From positions 930,001-994,000 of the forward strand of contig NZ_RHPJ01000002.1 of assembly GCF_004786095.1 (NCBI RefSeq): DNA of 64,000 nucleotides, given 5' to 3'. The first letter of the stretch is position 1. Each line of letters opens with the position of its first letter. Below, one piece after another: positions 53,886 through 62,816 of this stretch. This DNA comes from Serinibacter arcticus. GTDB lineage: Bacteria; Actinomycetota; Actinomycetes; Actinomycetales; Beutenbergiaceae. Position numbers and translations under genes: made by a program. Under the pieces are notes generated by a model. It searched no databases. It was given only the letters and a program-made list of their open reading frames with translations, and was not told the DNA's origin.

Positions 53886-55571
53886 TCACTCCCCGCCGTC
53901 GGCCGCCTCGCGCTCGCCGTCGGCCGCGTCCAGCGACGCCAGGTCCTCGGCGTCGACGATCCGGTACGCGTACCCCTGCTCCGCGAGGAACCGCTGGCGG
54001 TGCGCCGCGAAGTCGGCGTCGACCGTGTCCCGCACGACCACCGCGTAGAAGTACGCCGACCGCCCGTCGCCCTTGGGCCGCAGCAGCCGACCGAGCCGCT
54101 GCGCCTCCTCCTGCCGCGAGCCGAAGGCGCCGGACACCTGGATCGCCACGGCCGCCTCCGGCAGGTCCACCGAGAAGTTCGCGACCTTCGAGACCACGAG
54201 CACCCGGATCTCCCCGGACCGGAACGCCTCGTACAGCTTCTGCCGCTGCGTCACGGTGGTCGCCCCCGTGATCACGGGAGCATCGAGAGAGGCGGCGAGC
54301 TCCTCGAGCTGGTCGAGGTACTGCCCGATCACGAGCGTCTGCTCCTGCGGATGCTTCGCCAGCAGCTGCCGCACCACGTCGATCTTGCCCGGCGCGGTGG
54401 CCGCCAGCCGGTAGCGGTCCTCGGGCTCCGCCGTCGCGTAGGTCATCCGCATCGTCTCGGGCAGCGACAGCCGCACCTCCACGCAGTCGGCCGGCGCGAT
54501 GTAGCCCTGCGCCTCGATGTCCTTCCACGGGGCGTCGTAGCGCTTCGGCCCGATGAGCGAGAACACCTCGTCCTCGCGCCCGTCCTCGCGCACCAGCGTC
54601 GCGGTCAGGCCGAGCCGACGGCGCGCCTGCAGGTCCGCCGTCATGCGGAAGATCGGGGCGGGCAGCAGGTGCACCTCGTCGTAGAGCACGAGGCCCCAGT
54701 CACGCGCGTCCAGCAGCTCCAGGTGCGGGTAGGCACCCTTCCGCTTCAGCGTGAGCACCTGGTACGTGGCGATCGTGACCGGCCGGATCTCCTTGCGCGC
54801 ACCGGAGTACTCGCCGATCTCCTCCTCGGTCAGCGTGGTCCGCTTCACGAGCTCGTCGCGCCACTGCCGCGCACTGACCGTGTTCGTCACGAGGATGAGC
54901 GTGGTCGCCTTCGCCGCCGCCATCGCGCCGGCCCCCACGATCGTCTTCCCGGCACCACAGGGCAGGACGACGACGCCGGAGCCCCCGTGCCAGAACGTCT
55001 CCACCGCCTCGGCCTGGTAGGGCCGCATCGCCCAGCCGTCCTCGGCGAGCGCGATGTCGTGCGCCTCACCGTCCACGTAGCCGGCCAGGTCGTCGGCGGG
55101 CCAGCCGAGCTTCAGCAGCACCTGCTTGAGGTGGCCGCGCTGGGAGGGGTGGACGACGACGGAGGTGTCGTCCAGCCGCGTCCCCACCAGACCCTGGGTC
55201 CGCTTGGAGCGCAGCACCTCCTCCAGCACGGCCCGGTCCAGCGCGTGCAGCACGAGGCCGTGCGCCGGGTCGGTGAGGATCTGCAGCCGGCCGTAGCGCG
55301 ACATCGTCTCGGCGACGTCGACCAGCAGCGAGTGCGGCACGGGGTAGCGCGAGTAGCGCACCAGGGTGTCGACCACCTGCTCGGCGTCGTGGCCCGCGGC
55401 GCGCGCGTTCCACAGGCCGAGCGGGGTCAGGCGGTAGGTGTGGACGTGCTCGGGCGCGCGCTCCAGCTCCGCGAACGGGGCGATGGCGCGCCGGCACGCT
55501 CCGGCGTCGGGGTGGTCCACCTCGAGCAGGAGGCTCTTGTCGGACTGGACGATCAGGGGGCCGTCGGGCAT
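53886..55571 (-). CDS. XPB/Ssl2-like DNA helicase
   Basis: A 561-residue superfamily 2 helicase of the bacterial XPB type, the homologue of the eukaryotic TFIIH/nucleotide-excision-repair helicase. The N-terminal damage-recognition-like domain (1-175) precedes helicase domain 1, with Walker A PCGAGKT (204-210), DEVH box (298-301) and GLTATLVREDG. Domain 2 has TLVIGQYLDQLEELA and QEEAQRLGRLLRPKGDG. The TATLVREDG (RED) motif is characteristic of XPB proteins. The helicase-associated protein gene lies 64 bases upstream on the same strand. Confidence 0.95.
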   Translation of the reverse strand: MPDGPLIVQSDKSLLLEVDHPDAGACRRAIAPFAELERAPEHVHTYRLTPLGLWNARAAGHDAEQVVDTLVRYSRYPVPHSLLVDVAETMSRYGRLQILTDPAHGLVLHALDRAVLEEVLRSKRTQGLVGTRLDDTSVVVHPSQRGHLKQVLLKLGWPADDLAGYVDGEAHDIALAEDGWAMRPYQAEAVETFWHGGSGVVVLPCGAGKTIVGAGAMAAAKATTLILVTNTVSARQWRDELVKRTTLTEEEIGEYSGARKEIRPVTIATYQVLTLKRKGAYPHLELLDARDWGLVLYDEVHLLPAPIFRMTADLQARRRLGLTATLVREDGREDEVFSLIGPKRYDAPWKDIEAQGYIAPADCVEVRLSLPETMRMTYATAEPEDRYRLAATAPGKIDVVRQLLAKHPQEQTLVIGQYLDQLEELAASLDAPVITGATTVTQRQKLYEAFRSGEIRVLVVSKVANFSVDLPEAAVAIQVSGAFGSRQEEAQRLGRLLRPKGDGRSAYFYAVVVRDTVDADFAAHRQRFLAEQGYAYRIVDAEDLASLDAADGEREAADGGE

Positions 55572-55635
55572 CCGACCATCCTCCCAGGTATCCCGCCGAA
55601 GGTGTCCCTCGTGTCCCGGAGTCCTCCGAGCCCCG

Positions 55636-57942
55636 TCAGATCCGTTCGACGTCCGCGATCCGGTGCAGCGCGATCGTCAGGTCGCTGCCGCGCTCGAGGT
55701 CGCGCGCGATCACGTGACCGCCCTGCACCCGCATCGGGGCGAGACGACGGCGGTCGGCCGCCCCCGAGGGCCCCACGATCGTCACCCACACGTGCGCCGC
55801 GTCGCGCACGGCCGTCCGCAGCAGCGCCACGCCGTCGGCCGGGTCGCCCGCCCCGCCGCCGCGCGCGCCCACCTTCTCCGCCTCGCGCAGCCGACGCACG
55901 GCGGCGAGCAGGTCGTCCAGTTCCGCCGTCGCCGTCGTGACCACGCGTGCGCGACGCGGCGGGGCGGCGAGCGTCTCCGACTCCTCGGCGGTCGCGACGA
56001 CGACGCCGTCCGGCCCCTCGATCAGCACCGCCCGCCCGCTCCCGCGCAGCGCCAGCGCGAGTCGTCCGGCGGGCAGCTGCGAGATCGCGACGGTCGGCGC
56101 GAGCAGCCGCAGCGCGAGGTCGGAGTCGGCCACGAGCGCGGTGAGCAGGGCCGCGTCGTCGCTGCGCAGGTAGGACGACGCCGGACCGGCGCGCAGCCCG
56201 CCGTGGCGTCGTTCGGCGTCGCGGATCGCGTACTCCAGCGCCTGGGGCACGGGCGTGCGGCTGAGCGCGGCGAGCGTGGCGAGCACGTCCGACGCCGTCA
56301 GCCCCGCCTCGATCGCGCGGCTCAGCGACGCCGTCGTGAAGCGCGCCGTGACGCCGGATCCGCGCGACTCGACGTCCGTGGCGCGCTCCAGCAGCTCCTC
56401 GATGGCGCGGCTGGGGCGGCCGGGGACGATCGCGGTCAGGTCGGCCTGCAGCAGGATCTCCTCGACGGCGGGCGGCAGGTCGGCCTCGAGGGTCGCCGCG
56501 AGCGCGGGCACGTCCTCACCGGCCAGCAGTGCCGCACCGGACCGGCTGAGCGCGCCCGCGGCCACGACGCCGATCAGGTCGGCCTCGGCGAGCACCGCGG
56601 CCACGGCCCAGTCGGGCGGCGGTGAGACGGGGGTGTGCCAGTCGAGGTGGCCGCGGACGGCGGCCAGGTCGGGGGCGCTCCCGGTCGGCCACGCGGCGAG
56701 CGCCTCGAGCACCCGACGGCGCAGCCGGGCCGCCCAGCCCCGCTCCAGCCCGGGTTCGAGCACGGCGCGCAGGGCGCCGTCGTCGGCCCGCGTCCCCACG
56801 AGCGCGAACGCTCGCTCGCTGTGCAGCCAGACGTGCGCGAGGCGCGCCCAGCGCAGGGTGGGGGCGTCGCCGTCGTGCGTGCGGGTGGGCGCCCAGAGCG
56901 CGCCGTCGTCGTCGTGCGCCTGCCCGATCTCGGCCGCGGCGGCGGCGAGCTCGACGAGCAGCACGGTGGTGCGCTCGTCCGCCTTGATCGCGGTGCCCGT
57001 GCGCCGGATCTCGCGCACCCCGACCCCGCCCGAGCGCAGCGCACCGGCCGGGTGCACGGCCCACGTCTCCGTCAGGTCCGCCAGGTGGCGGTGCAGCTCG
57101 AGCGCGGCGCGCGCGGACTCGGCCGCGACCGTCTCCGGCGTCACGACGGCGGCGGGGGCCGTCGGGGGGACGGCCGTCAGGTCGCGGTGGGTGCGGCCGC
57201 CGCGCAGCTCGATCGCCGTCGCGGCGGGCAGCACGATGCCGCCGTCGGCCGTGCGGCGCACGAGCGAGCGTTCGAGCAGCTCCTCGACGGCGAGCGCGAC
57301 GCCGCCGGCGGTGGGCGCGTCGGACGCGTCGCCAGCCGTGCCCGCAGAGCCCACCGGGGCCGGCTCGGCGGGCGCCCCGAACGTCCCCACCGGCGGCCCC
57401 CACGTGAGCGCGTCGAGGATGCGGCGAGCCGGCGGCGTGAGCCCCTCCGTCGCGGCGACGGCGGCGGTCGAGCCCGCCACGGGTTCGACGGCGATCGCGA
57501 GCCCCGCGGGCCGGGGACGCGCGGCGGCGACACCGGCGCCGGGGAGCCACGCGCCGTCGGGCGCCGCGGGGGAGGGGGCGACGGCGACGAGCAGCGCGAG
57601 CCCGACCAGCCCGGTCAGCGGGACGGCGGCGTCCTCGAGCCCGGTCGCAGCGGCGACCGCGGCGGTGGTGACAGGAGCGGTCGCCATCGGCGCCAGCGTC
57701 GGCGACGTCAGCGCCACCACGGCGTCCAGCGCAGCCAGGTGCGGCGTGTCGAGCCCGGCGACGGCGAGCTGCACCGAGCGGACGGTCGCGGCGCGGGCGG
57801 CGAGCGCGGTGAACGAGCCGGGAAGCGGGGACGCGAGATCGGGCCGTGCCTGGAGGAGGGCGGCGAGCGCGTCGTCGGTGAGATCGGCCGGCGTGGGCGA
57901 GCCCGTGCTGCCCTGCGGTGGGTTCGGGGGTGGGGTGGCCAT
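55636..57942 (-). CDS. helicase-associated (XPB/Ssl2 N-terminal-like) domain protein
   Basis: A 768-residue Ala-rich protein of the actinobacterial helicase-associated family (Helicase_C_3-like), regularly encoded beside XPB. It lacks Walker motifs, so it is not itself a helicase. The N terminus (DDALAALLQARPDLASP) and the C-terminal block (SYLRSDDAALLTALVADSDLALRLLAPTVA as two segments SYLRSDDAALL and LALRLLAPTVA) are family features. It probably partners with the XPB helicase in DNA transactions. ATG 57942 is preferred: TAGCGT (57950-57955, minus strand) lies seven bases before it. GTG 57951 would add three residues. Confidence 0.85.
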   Translation of the reverse strand: MATPPPNPPQGSTGSPTPADLTDDALAALLQARPDLASPLPGSFTALAARAATVRSVQLAVAGLDTPHLAALDAVVALTSPTLAPMATAPVTTAAVAAATGLEDAAVPLTGLVGLALLVAVAPSPAAPDGAWLPGAGVAAARPRPAGLAIAVEPVAGSTAAVAATEGLTPPARRILDALTWGPPVGTFGAPAEPAPVGSAGTAGDASDAPTAGGVALAVEELLERSLVRRTADGGIVLPAATAIELRGGRTHRDLTAVPPTAPAAVVTPETVAAESARAALELHRHLADLTETWAVHPAGALRSGGVGVREIRRTGTAIKADERTTVLLVELAAAAAEIGQAHDDDGALWAPTRTHDGDAPTLRWARLAHVWLHSERAFALVGTRADDGALRAVLEPGLERGWAARLRRRVLEALAAWPTGSAPDLAAVRGHLDWHTPVSPPPDWAVAAVLAEADLIGVVAAGALSRSGAALLAGEDVPALAATLEADLPPAVEEILLQADLTAIVPGRPSRAIEELLERATDVESRGSGVTARFTTASLSRAIEAGLTASDVLATLAALSRTPVPQALEYAIRDAERRHGGLRAGPASSYLRSDDAALLTALVADSDLALRLLAPTVAISQLPAGRLALALRGSGRAVLIEGPDGVVVATAEESETLAAPPRRARVVTTATAELDDLLAAVRRLREAEKVGARGGGAGDPADGVALLRTAVRDAAHVWVTIVGPSGAADRRRLAPMRVQGGHVIARDLERGSDLTIALHRIADVERI

Positions 57943-58050
57943 CGTCCCCACGCTAGCGCGCGGGGGAGCGGGGGCATCGCCGCCGACCTGGCCGGTAGCA
58001 TGGCTGCTGCCTCACTCGTGCTTCGCCCCGTGCAAGAAATGGACCCCTTC

Positions 58051-58434
58051 GTGCCCACAGGCAAGATCAAGTTCTTCGACACCGATCGTGGCTTCGGCTT
58101 CATCGCCGGTGACGACGGCTCCCAGGTGTTCCTGCACGCGTCCGCGCTGCCCGCCGAGGTCACCGATCCCAAGCCCGGCTCGCGCGTCGACTACGGCGTC
58201 GCCGACGGCCGCAAGGGTCCGCAGGCGCTGTCCGTGACCCTGCTCGACCCCGTCCCCTCCGTCCAGCGCGTGCAGCGCCGGTCCGCCGAGGACATGGCGC
58301 CCGTGGTCGAGGACCTCATCAAGCTGCTCGACCGCGCGTCCGGTTCGCTGCGCAAGGGCCGCTACCCCGAGAAGGAGCTGGCCTCGCGGCTGGCCTCCGT
58401 GATGCGCATCGTCGCCGACGACTTCGAGGCCTGA
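58051..58434 (+). CDS. cold-shock-domain protein with C-terminal extension
   Basis: A 127-residue nucleic-acid-binding protein. Residues 1-67 are a cold-shock domain with the RNA-binding RNP1-like motif RGFGFI and VFLHAS (RNP2). A further 60 residues form a helical tail (EDMAPVVEDLIKLLDRASGSLRK), absent from the classical 67-residue CspA. I chose the GTG at 58051 (VPTGKIKFFD) since it gives the typical family N terminus; an in-frame ATG at 58039 would add four residues. The DUF3027 gene follows one base after its stop, suggesting a linked function. Confidence 0.88.
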   Translation: MPTGKIKFFDTDRGFGFIAGDDGSQVFLHASALPAEVTDPKPGSRVDYGVADGRKGPQALSVTLLDPVPSVQRVQRRSAEDMAPVVEDLIKLLDRASGSLRKGRYPEKELASRLASVMRIVADDFEA

Positions 58435-58435
58435 G

Positions 58436-59275
58436 ATGACCACCACCGCCGAGTCCGACACGCAGGCGGGCACGCCCACGCCCGCCGAGACGCCCACCAC
58501 CCCCGCCCGCCGCGCCTCCGCGAGGCCGCGCCGCGACGCGGTCCTGGCCGCCGCCGTCGAGCAGGCACGCCAGGCCGCCCTGGAGACCTCCGGCGTCGAG
58601 GACGTCGGTGAGCACCTGGGCTACGTCGACGACGCCGAGCGCCTCGGCAGCCACCGCTTCGCCAGCACCGCCGCCGGCTACCGCGGCTGGCACTGGACCG
58701 TCACGGTCGCGCGCGTCTCGCGCTCCAAGACCGTCACCGTGTGCGAGGTCGAGCTGCTCCCCGGCGACGGCGCGCTCCTGCCCCCGGCCTGGCTGCCGTG
58801 GTCCGAGCGGCTCACGCCCGGCGACGTCGGCCCCAACGACGTGCTGCCGCAGGACGCCGTGGACGACCGCGTCGTCCCGGGCTACGACCCGCAGGACGGC
58901 GACCCGGTCGACGTCAGCCGCGACGCGAGCGCGATCATCGAGCTCGGCGCCTGGCGCGAGCAGGTCCCGAGCCGCCAGACGCTGCTGGACGCCGCCGACC
59001 GCTGGGAGACCCGTCTCCCCGTGCGGGGTCGCTCGTTCGCGACCGACCCGAACGCCTTCATCGTCCCGCTGACCGGGGTGCTCGGGCAGGTCTACGGCGT
59101 CTGCGTCAACGAGTTCTCGCCCGACGACGGCAGGATCGTCCGCCTCGACCAGGTCTCCGACACCCCCGCCCCGCGCGAGGTCGTGGAGTCCGTCTGGCCC
59201 GAGAACGCACCGTTCATGGACGAGCTCACGCTCGACACGGCCGAGCTCCCCGACGAGGCGTCCGACCCCTCCTGA
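58436..59275 (+). CDS. DUF3027 family protein
   Basis: A 279-residue actinobacterial conserved protein of unknown function. A low-complexity Thr/Pro/Ala N terminus (1-32) is followed by the conserved region HLGYVDDAERLGSHRF, GYRGWHWTVTVARV and LGQVYGVCVNEFSPDDGR. No catalytic motif is recognised. It begins one base after the cold-shock gene stop and is very probably co-transcribed with it. Confidence 0.85.
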   Translation: MTTTAESDTQAGTPTPAETPTTPARRASARPRRDAVLAAAVEQARQAALETSGVEDVGEHLGYVDDAERLGSHRFASTAAGYRGWHWTVTVARVSRSKTVTVCEVELLPGDGALLPPAWLPWSERLTPGDVGPNDVLPQDAVDDRVVPGYDPQDGDPVDVSRDASAIIELGAWREQVPSRQTLLDAADRWETRLPVRGRSFATDPNAFIVPLTGVLGQVYGVCVNEFSPDDGRIVRLDQVSDTPAPREVVESVWPENAPFMDELTLDTAELPDEASDPS

Positions 59276-59371
59276 CCCCGGGGGGCACGCTCCACATCGA
59301 GCCGCCCCTCGCGGCCGACGCCGTCAAACCGTTCCCATCCGTCCACGGACTGTGGCGTGGGCGACGTCCCG

Positions 59372-59399
59372 TTGCCCTGCGCGGATACATACGTAAACT
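59372..59399 (+). promoter_or_regulatory. candidate promoter of the exopolysaccharide operon
   Basis: TTGCCC at 59372-59377 and TAAACT at 59394-59399 are 16 bases apart, in an AT-rich pocket (about 59380-59450) that stands out in this genome. A TTGACT at 59421-59426 has no good partner -10. Confidence 0.5.
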
Positions 59400-59433
59400 G
59401 AAGCCAGTACTCGCTGTTTCTTGACTTCGTTAC

Positions 59434-61158
59434 GTGTTCGATATCGATTCGTCGCCGGATCGTCGATCACCATCCATAGGTTTGTTCGTGCGGTCGTTCG
59501 CACACGAGGTGCGACTGTGTCGCGCCTGGAAGGGGTTGGAGCTCGTGCATCGTGGCTCTGCGGTCACCGGGGGAGGCGAGACCGGATCTCCCGAGCCCAC
59601 CGCGGCCACCGCCACTCGCTCTACACCTGTAGTGAACGCGGGGCAGCGCACCGACGCCGACGCCCCGCCCGCAGCGAAGCCCCCGACCCGCCCCGCCTCT
59701 CCCACCCTCGCCGCGCCCCCCGCGCGCCGCGTCGTCGGCCCGCCCGAGTGGCACGCTCGCATCCAGCTCATCCTCACCGTCACCGACGCGATGGCGATCG
59801 CCGTCACGATGGTCGCCGCGCAGGCGTTCTGGCTCGGCGCCGCGGTCGAGGTCCAGGTCGGCTGGGTGCAGGTGGACTACACGCTCGTCGGCTGCGTCAT
59901 CGCGCTCATCTGGATGTTCTTCCTCGCGGCCACGCGCTCGCGCCAGCCGCGCATCCTGTCCAGCGGTGTGCTCGAGTACCAGCGCGTGCTGAACGCCACG
60001 CTGCTCGCCTTCGGCACGACGGCGATCCTCGCCTTCCTCCTGCAGGTCGCCGTCTCCCGCGGCTACTTCCTCATCGCGCTCCCGCTCGGGGCGGTGCTCG
60101 TCCTCGCCAACCGGTGGTGCTGGCGCCAGTACCTCGACCGCGCCCGCCGTCGCGACACCTACGTCGACCACGCCATGATCATCGGCCGGCGGGACGACGT
60201 GCAGCGCCTCACCCGCGCGCTGGCGAAGAACCGCTCGGCCGGTCTGCGCCCCGTCGCGGCGTGCGTGCTCGACGACGACCTGCGTCCGGTCGACGACCTG
60301 CGCGGGGGAGTCCTCCCGCGCATCCCGCGGGCCTCGCTCGTGCGCGGCGCCTCCTCGGCCGCCGTCGACGTCGTCGTGGTCGCGGGGGAGATGCCGGGCG
60401 GTCGCGAGGACGTGCGCCGCCTGGGCTGGGACCTCGAGGGCACGCACGCCGAGCTCATCCTGGAGTCCCGGCTGACCGACATCGCCGGCCCGCGCCTGCA
60501 CCTGCGCCCCGTCGAGGGTCTGCCGCTCGTGTACGTGACGCTGCCGCAGTTCACCGGGCTGACCTACGTCACCAAGCGGCTGCTGGACATCGTGCTCAGC
60601 CTCACCGCCGTCGTCCTCCTCTCGCCCGTGCTGCTGCTGATTGCGCTGATCATCCGGCTGGGCGACCGCGGTCCCGCGCTGTTCCGCCAGGTCCGCATCG
60701 GCGCCGACGGGCAGCCGTTCACGATGCTGAAGTTCCGCTCCATGCGCACCGACGCCGAGGAGGTGCTCGCCAGGCTCAAGGAGCAGGACGAGGGCGCCGG
60801 GCTGCTGTTCAAGATGAAGGACGACCCGCGCATCACCCGCGTGGGCAAGGTCCTGCGCAAGCTGTCGCTGGACGAGCTGCCCCAGTTCCTCAACGTGCTG
60901 GGCGGCTCGATGAGCGTCGTCGGCCCGCGCCCGCCGCTGCCGAGCGAGGTGGCCGCCTACGAGGGCGACGTCTCGCGCCGCCTGCTCATCAAGCCCGGCA
61001 TCACGGGCCTGTGGCAGGTCAGCGGGCGCTCCGACCTCTCCTGGGAGGAGAGCGTCCGGCTGGACCTCGTCTACGTCGAGAACTGGTCGATCACCGGCGA
61101 CCTCGCCCTCATCGCCCGCACCGTGCTGACGGTGCTGCGGCGCGAGGGGGCGTATTGA
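59434..61158 (+). CDS. exopolysaccharide initiating sugar transferase (polyprenyl-phosphate glycosylphosphotransferase)
   Basis: A 574-residue (at most) membrane enzyme that transfers a sugar-1-phosphate to undecaprenyl phosphate to begin capsule or exopolysaccharide synthesis (WbaP/CpsE type). Four N-terminal membrane helices (about 107-235) and a CoA-binding-like domain are followed by the C-terminal bacterial sugar-transferase domain: RLLDIVLSLTAVV, MLKFRSMRTDA, LSLDELPQFLNVL, MSVVGPRPPLPSE and PGITGLWQVSGRSDLSWEE. The first 37 residues look unlike the family; the GTG at 59545 is an equally likely start and would leave a 5' leader. The stop overlaps the histidine kinase start. Confidence 0.92.
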   Translation: MFDIDSSPDRRSPSIGLFVRSFAHEVRLCRAWKGLELVHRGSAVTGGGETGSPEPTAATATRSTPVVNAGQRTDADAPPAAKPPTRPASPTLAAPPARRVVGPPEWHARIQLILTVTDAMAIAVTMVAAQAFWLGAAVEVQVGWVQVDYTLVGCVIALIWMFFLAATRSRQPRILSSGVLEYQRVLNATLLAFGTTAILAFLLQVAVSRGYFLIALPLGAVLVLANRWCWRQYLDRARRRDTYVDHAMIIGRRDDVQRLTRALAKNRSAGLRPVAACVLDDDLRPVDDLRGGVLPRIPRASLVRGASSAAVDVVVVAGEMPGGREDVRRLGWDLEGTHAELILESRLTDIAGPRLHLRPVEGLPLVYVTLPQFTGLTYVTKRLLDIVLSLTAVVLLSPVLLLIALIIRLGDRGPALFRQVRIGADGQPFTMLKFRSMRTDAEEVLARLKEQDEGAGLLFKMKDDPRITRVGKVLRKLSLDELPQFLNVLGGSMSVVGPRPPLPSEVAAYEGDVSRRLLIKPGITGLWQVSGRSDLSWEESVRLDLVYVENWSITGDLALIARTVLTVLRREGAY

Positions 61159-62816
61159 GCGGGGTCCCCAGCGTCGCGGCCCTCGGGCCGCTGCGACGCG
61201 TGCGCGTCAACGTCCGCTCGAGCTCGCGCGTGTTCCTCGACAACGCGCCGCTGTTCGCGGCGGGCGCGGCGTTCGTCGTCGTCCTCGTGCTGTTCTCCGA
61301 CCACCTCAGCCGCGGGCCGCACCTGTTCCTGGGCGTCTCGATCGGCACGGTAGCGGCCGGGCTGGCCTTCGCGCTCCCGTGGCGACGGCTTCCCCCCTCC
61401 GCCCCGACGGCGGTCCCCCTGCTCGGGCTCCTGGCCCTCGGCGTCCTGACCGCGGGCAACGTTCCCGTGGCGATGCTGGCCGTCTTCCCCGTGCTGACGC
61501 TCGCGCGCTCGCACGGGCCGCTCGCCTCGGCGCTCGGCGTGGCCGGCGGCATGCTCGTGGCGTGGATGCCGCTGATCGCGACGCCCGTGGCCATCACGTC
61601 CGCCCACCTGCCCTCGCTCATCATCCTGCCGCTCGTCCTGACCACGGTGGCCGTGACGGTCGCTCGGATGGACCGCAGCCGGCAGGCGCGCAGCCGCCTC
61701 CTGGCGCAGCGCGACGGCACGCTGCAGCAGCTGCTGGACGACCTCGTGCTGGAGCGCGAGATGCTCGAGGGCATCCTGGCCGCGCTGCCGGCCGGTGTGC
61801 TCGTGCTCGACGGGTCGCGCGTGGTCCTGGCCAACCCGCAGGTCGAGCACCTGTACGGACCGGTGGACGCCGACGCGGTGCACCCGTGGCGCGTGCAGAA
61901 CGGCGTGGAGGACGACGACGCCCCCGGGTCGCTCGCCGCCCGCGCCGTCGCCGGTGAGCCGCTCGAGGCCGAGACGCAGTGGTGGCGCGACGCCGACGGC
62001 GACCGCACCGCGGTGCGCGGCACGTCCGTCGCCCTGCCCGCGCCCGCCGGCTCCCGGCCGCTGCGCGTCGTGCTGTTCGAGGACCTCACGGAGGAGGAGC
62101 GCGCGATCCAGCGGCGCGAGGACTTCGTGCGCGCCGTCTCCCACGAGCTGCGCACGCCCCTGACGTCCGTGGTCGGCTACCTCGACCTCGTGCGCGAGGG
62201 CGGGGAGGTGCCCGCCGAGCTGGGGGAGCTGCTCGGCGTCGCCGACCGCAACGCCCAGCGCGTGCTGCGCATGGTGGACGACCTGGCCATCGCCTCGCAG
62301 CTGCGCGAGGGCGAGGTGGTCCTGGACGACGGGCTGCACGACCTCGGCGCCATCGCGCGCGACAGCCTCGCGGGGGCGCGGTACGACGCCGCCGTCGCCC
62401 GCGTGGTGCTCGTGGACGAGACCGACGGCGCGTGGCCCGTCCGCGGCGACCGCGATCGGTTGCGCCACGCCGTCGACCACCTCGTCTCGAACGCGGTGCT
62501 GTACTCCGAGCCCGGCGGACACGTGACGGTCCGGCTGGCCGCGCGGATCGACGGCGTCGTGCTCGTCGTGACCGACGAGGGCATCGGCATCGCCGAGGCC
62601 GACCAGGCGCGCGTGTTCGAGCGGTTCTACCGCGCTCCCGAGGTCATGCGCGGATCTCGCCACGGCACCGGCCTCGGCCTGCCCGTCGCGCGCGAGATCG
62701 TGGCACGGCACGGCGGCGAGGTGCACGTGCGCAGCCGCCAGGGCGTGGGCACCGAGGCGGAGATCCTGCTGCCGTGCGCGGCGACCGCGGCGCCGGCCGG
62801 GGAGCTGGTGCGCTGA
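61155..62816 (+). CDS. PAS-containing membrane sensor histidine kinase
   Basis: A 553-residue sensor kinase. Membrane helices occupy about 30-170, a coiled segment and PAS-like domain about 180-310 (MLEGILAALPAGVLVLDG), then HisKA with H330 in FVRAVSHELRTPL, and HATPase_c with VSNAVLYSEP, DEGIGIAE and GTGLGLPVA. The start is TTG at 61155, overlapping the sugar-transferase stop (TTGA); GTG 61200 is the alternative. No response regulator lies beside it, so its partner is elsewhere. Its stop shares one base with the next ATG, giving a tight three-gene operon. Confidence 0.9.
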   Translation: MSGVPSVAALGPLRRVRVNVRSSSRVFLDNAPLFAAGAAFVVVLVLFSDHLSRGPHLFLGVSIGTVAAGLAFALPWRRLPPSAPTAVPLLGLLALGVLTAGNVPVAMLAVFPVLTLARSHGPLASALGVAGGMLVAWMPLIATPVAITSAHLPSLIILPLVLTTVAVTVARMDRSRQARSRLLAQRDGTLQQLLDDLVLEREMLEGILAALPAGVLVLDGSRVVLANPQVEHLYGPVDADAVHPWRVQNGVEDDDAPGSLAARAVAGEPLEAETQWWRDADGDRTAVRGTSVALPAPAGSRPLRVVLFEDLTEEERAIQRREDFVRAVSHELRTPLTSVVGYLDLVREGGEVPAELGELLGVADRNAQRVLRMVDDLAIASQLREGEVVLDDGLHDLGAIARDSLAGARYDAAVARVVLVDETDGAWPVRGDRDRLRHAVDHLVSNAVLYSEPGGHVTVRLAARIDGVVLVVTDEGIGIAEADQARVFERFYRAPEVMRGSRHGTGLGLPVAREIVARHGGEVHVRSRQGVGTEAEILLPCAATAAPAGELVR

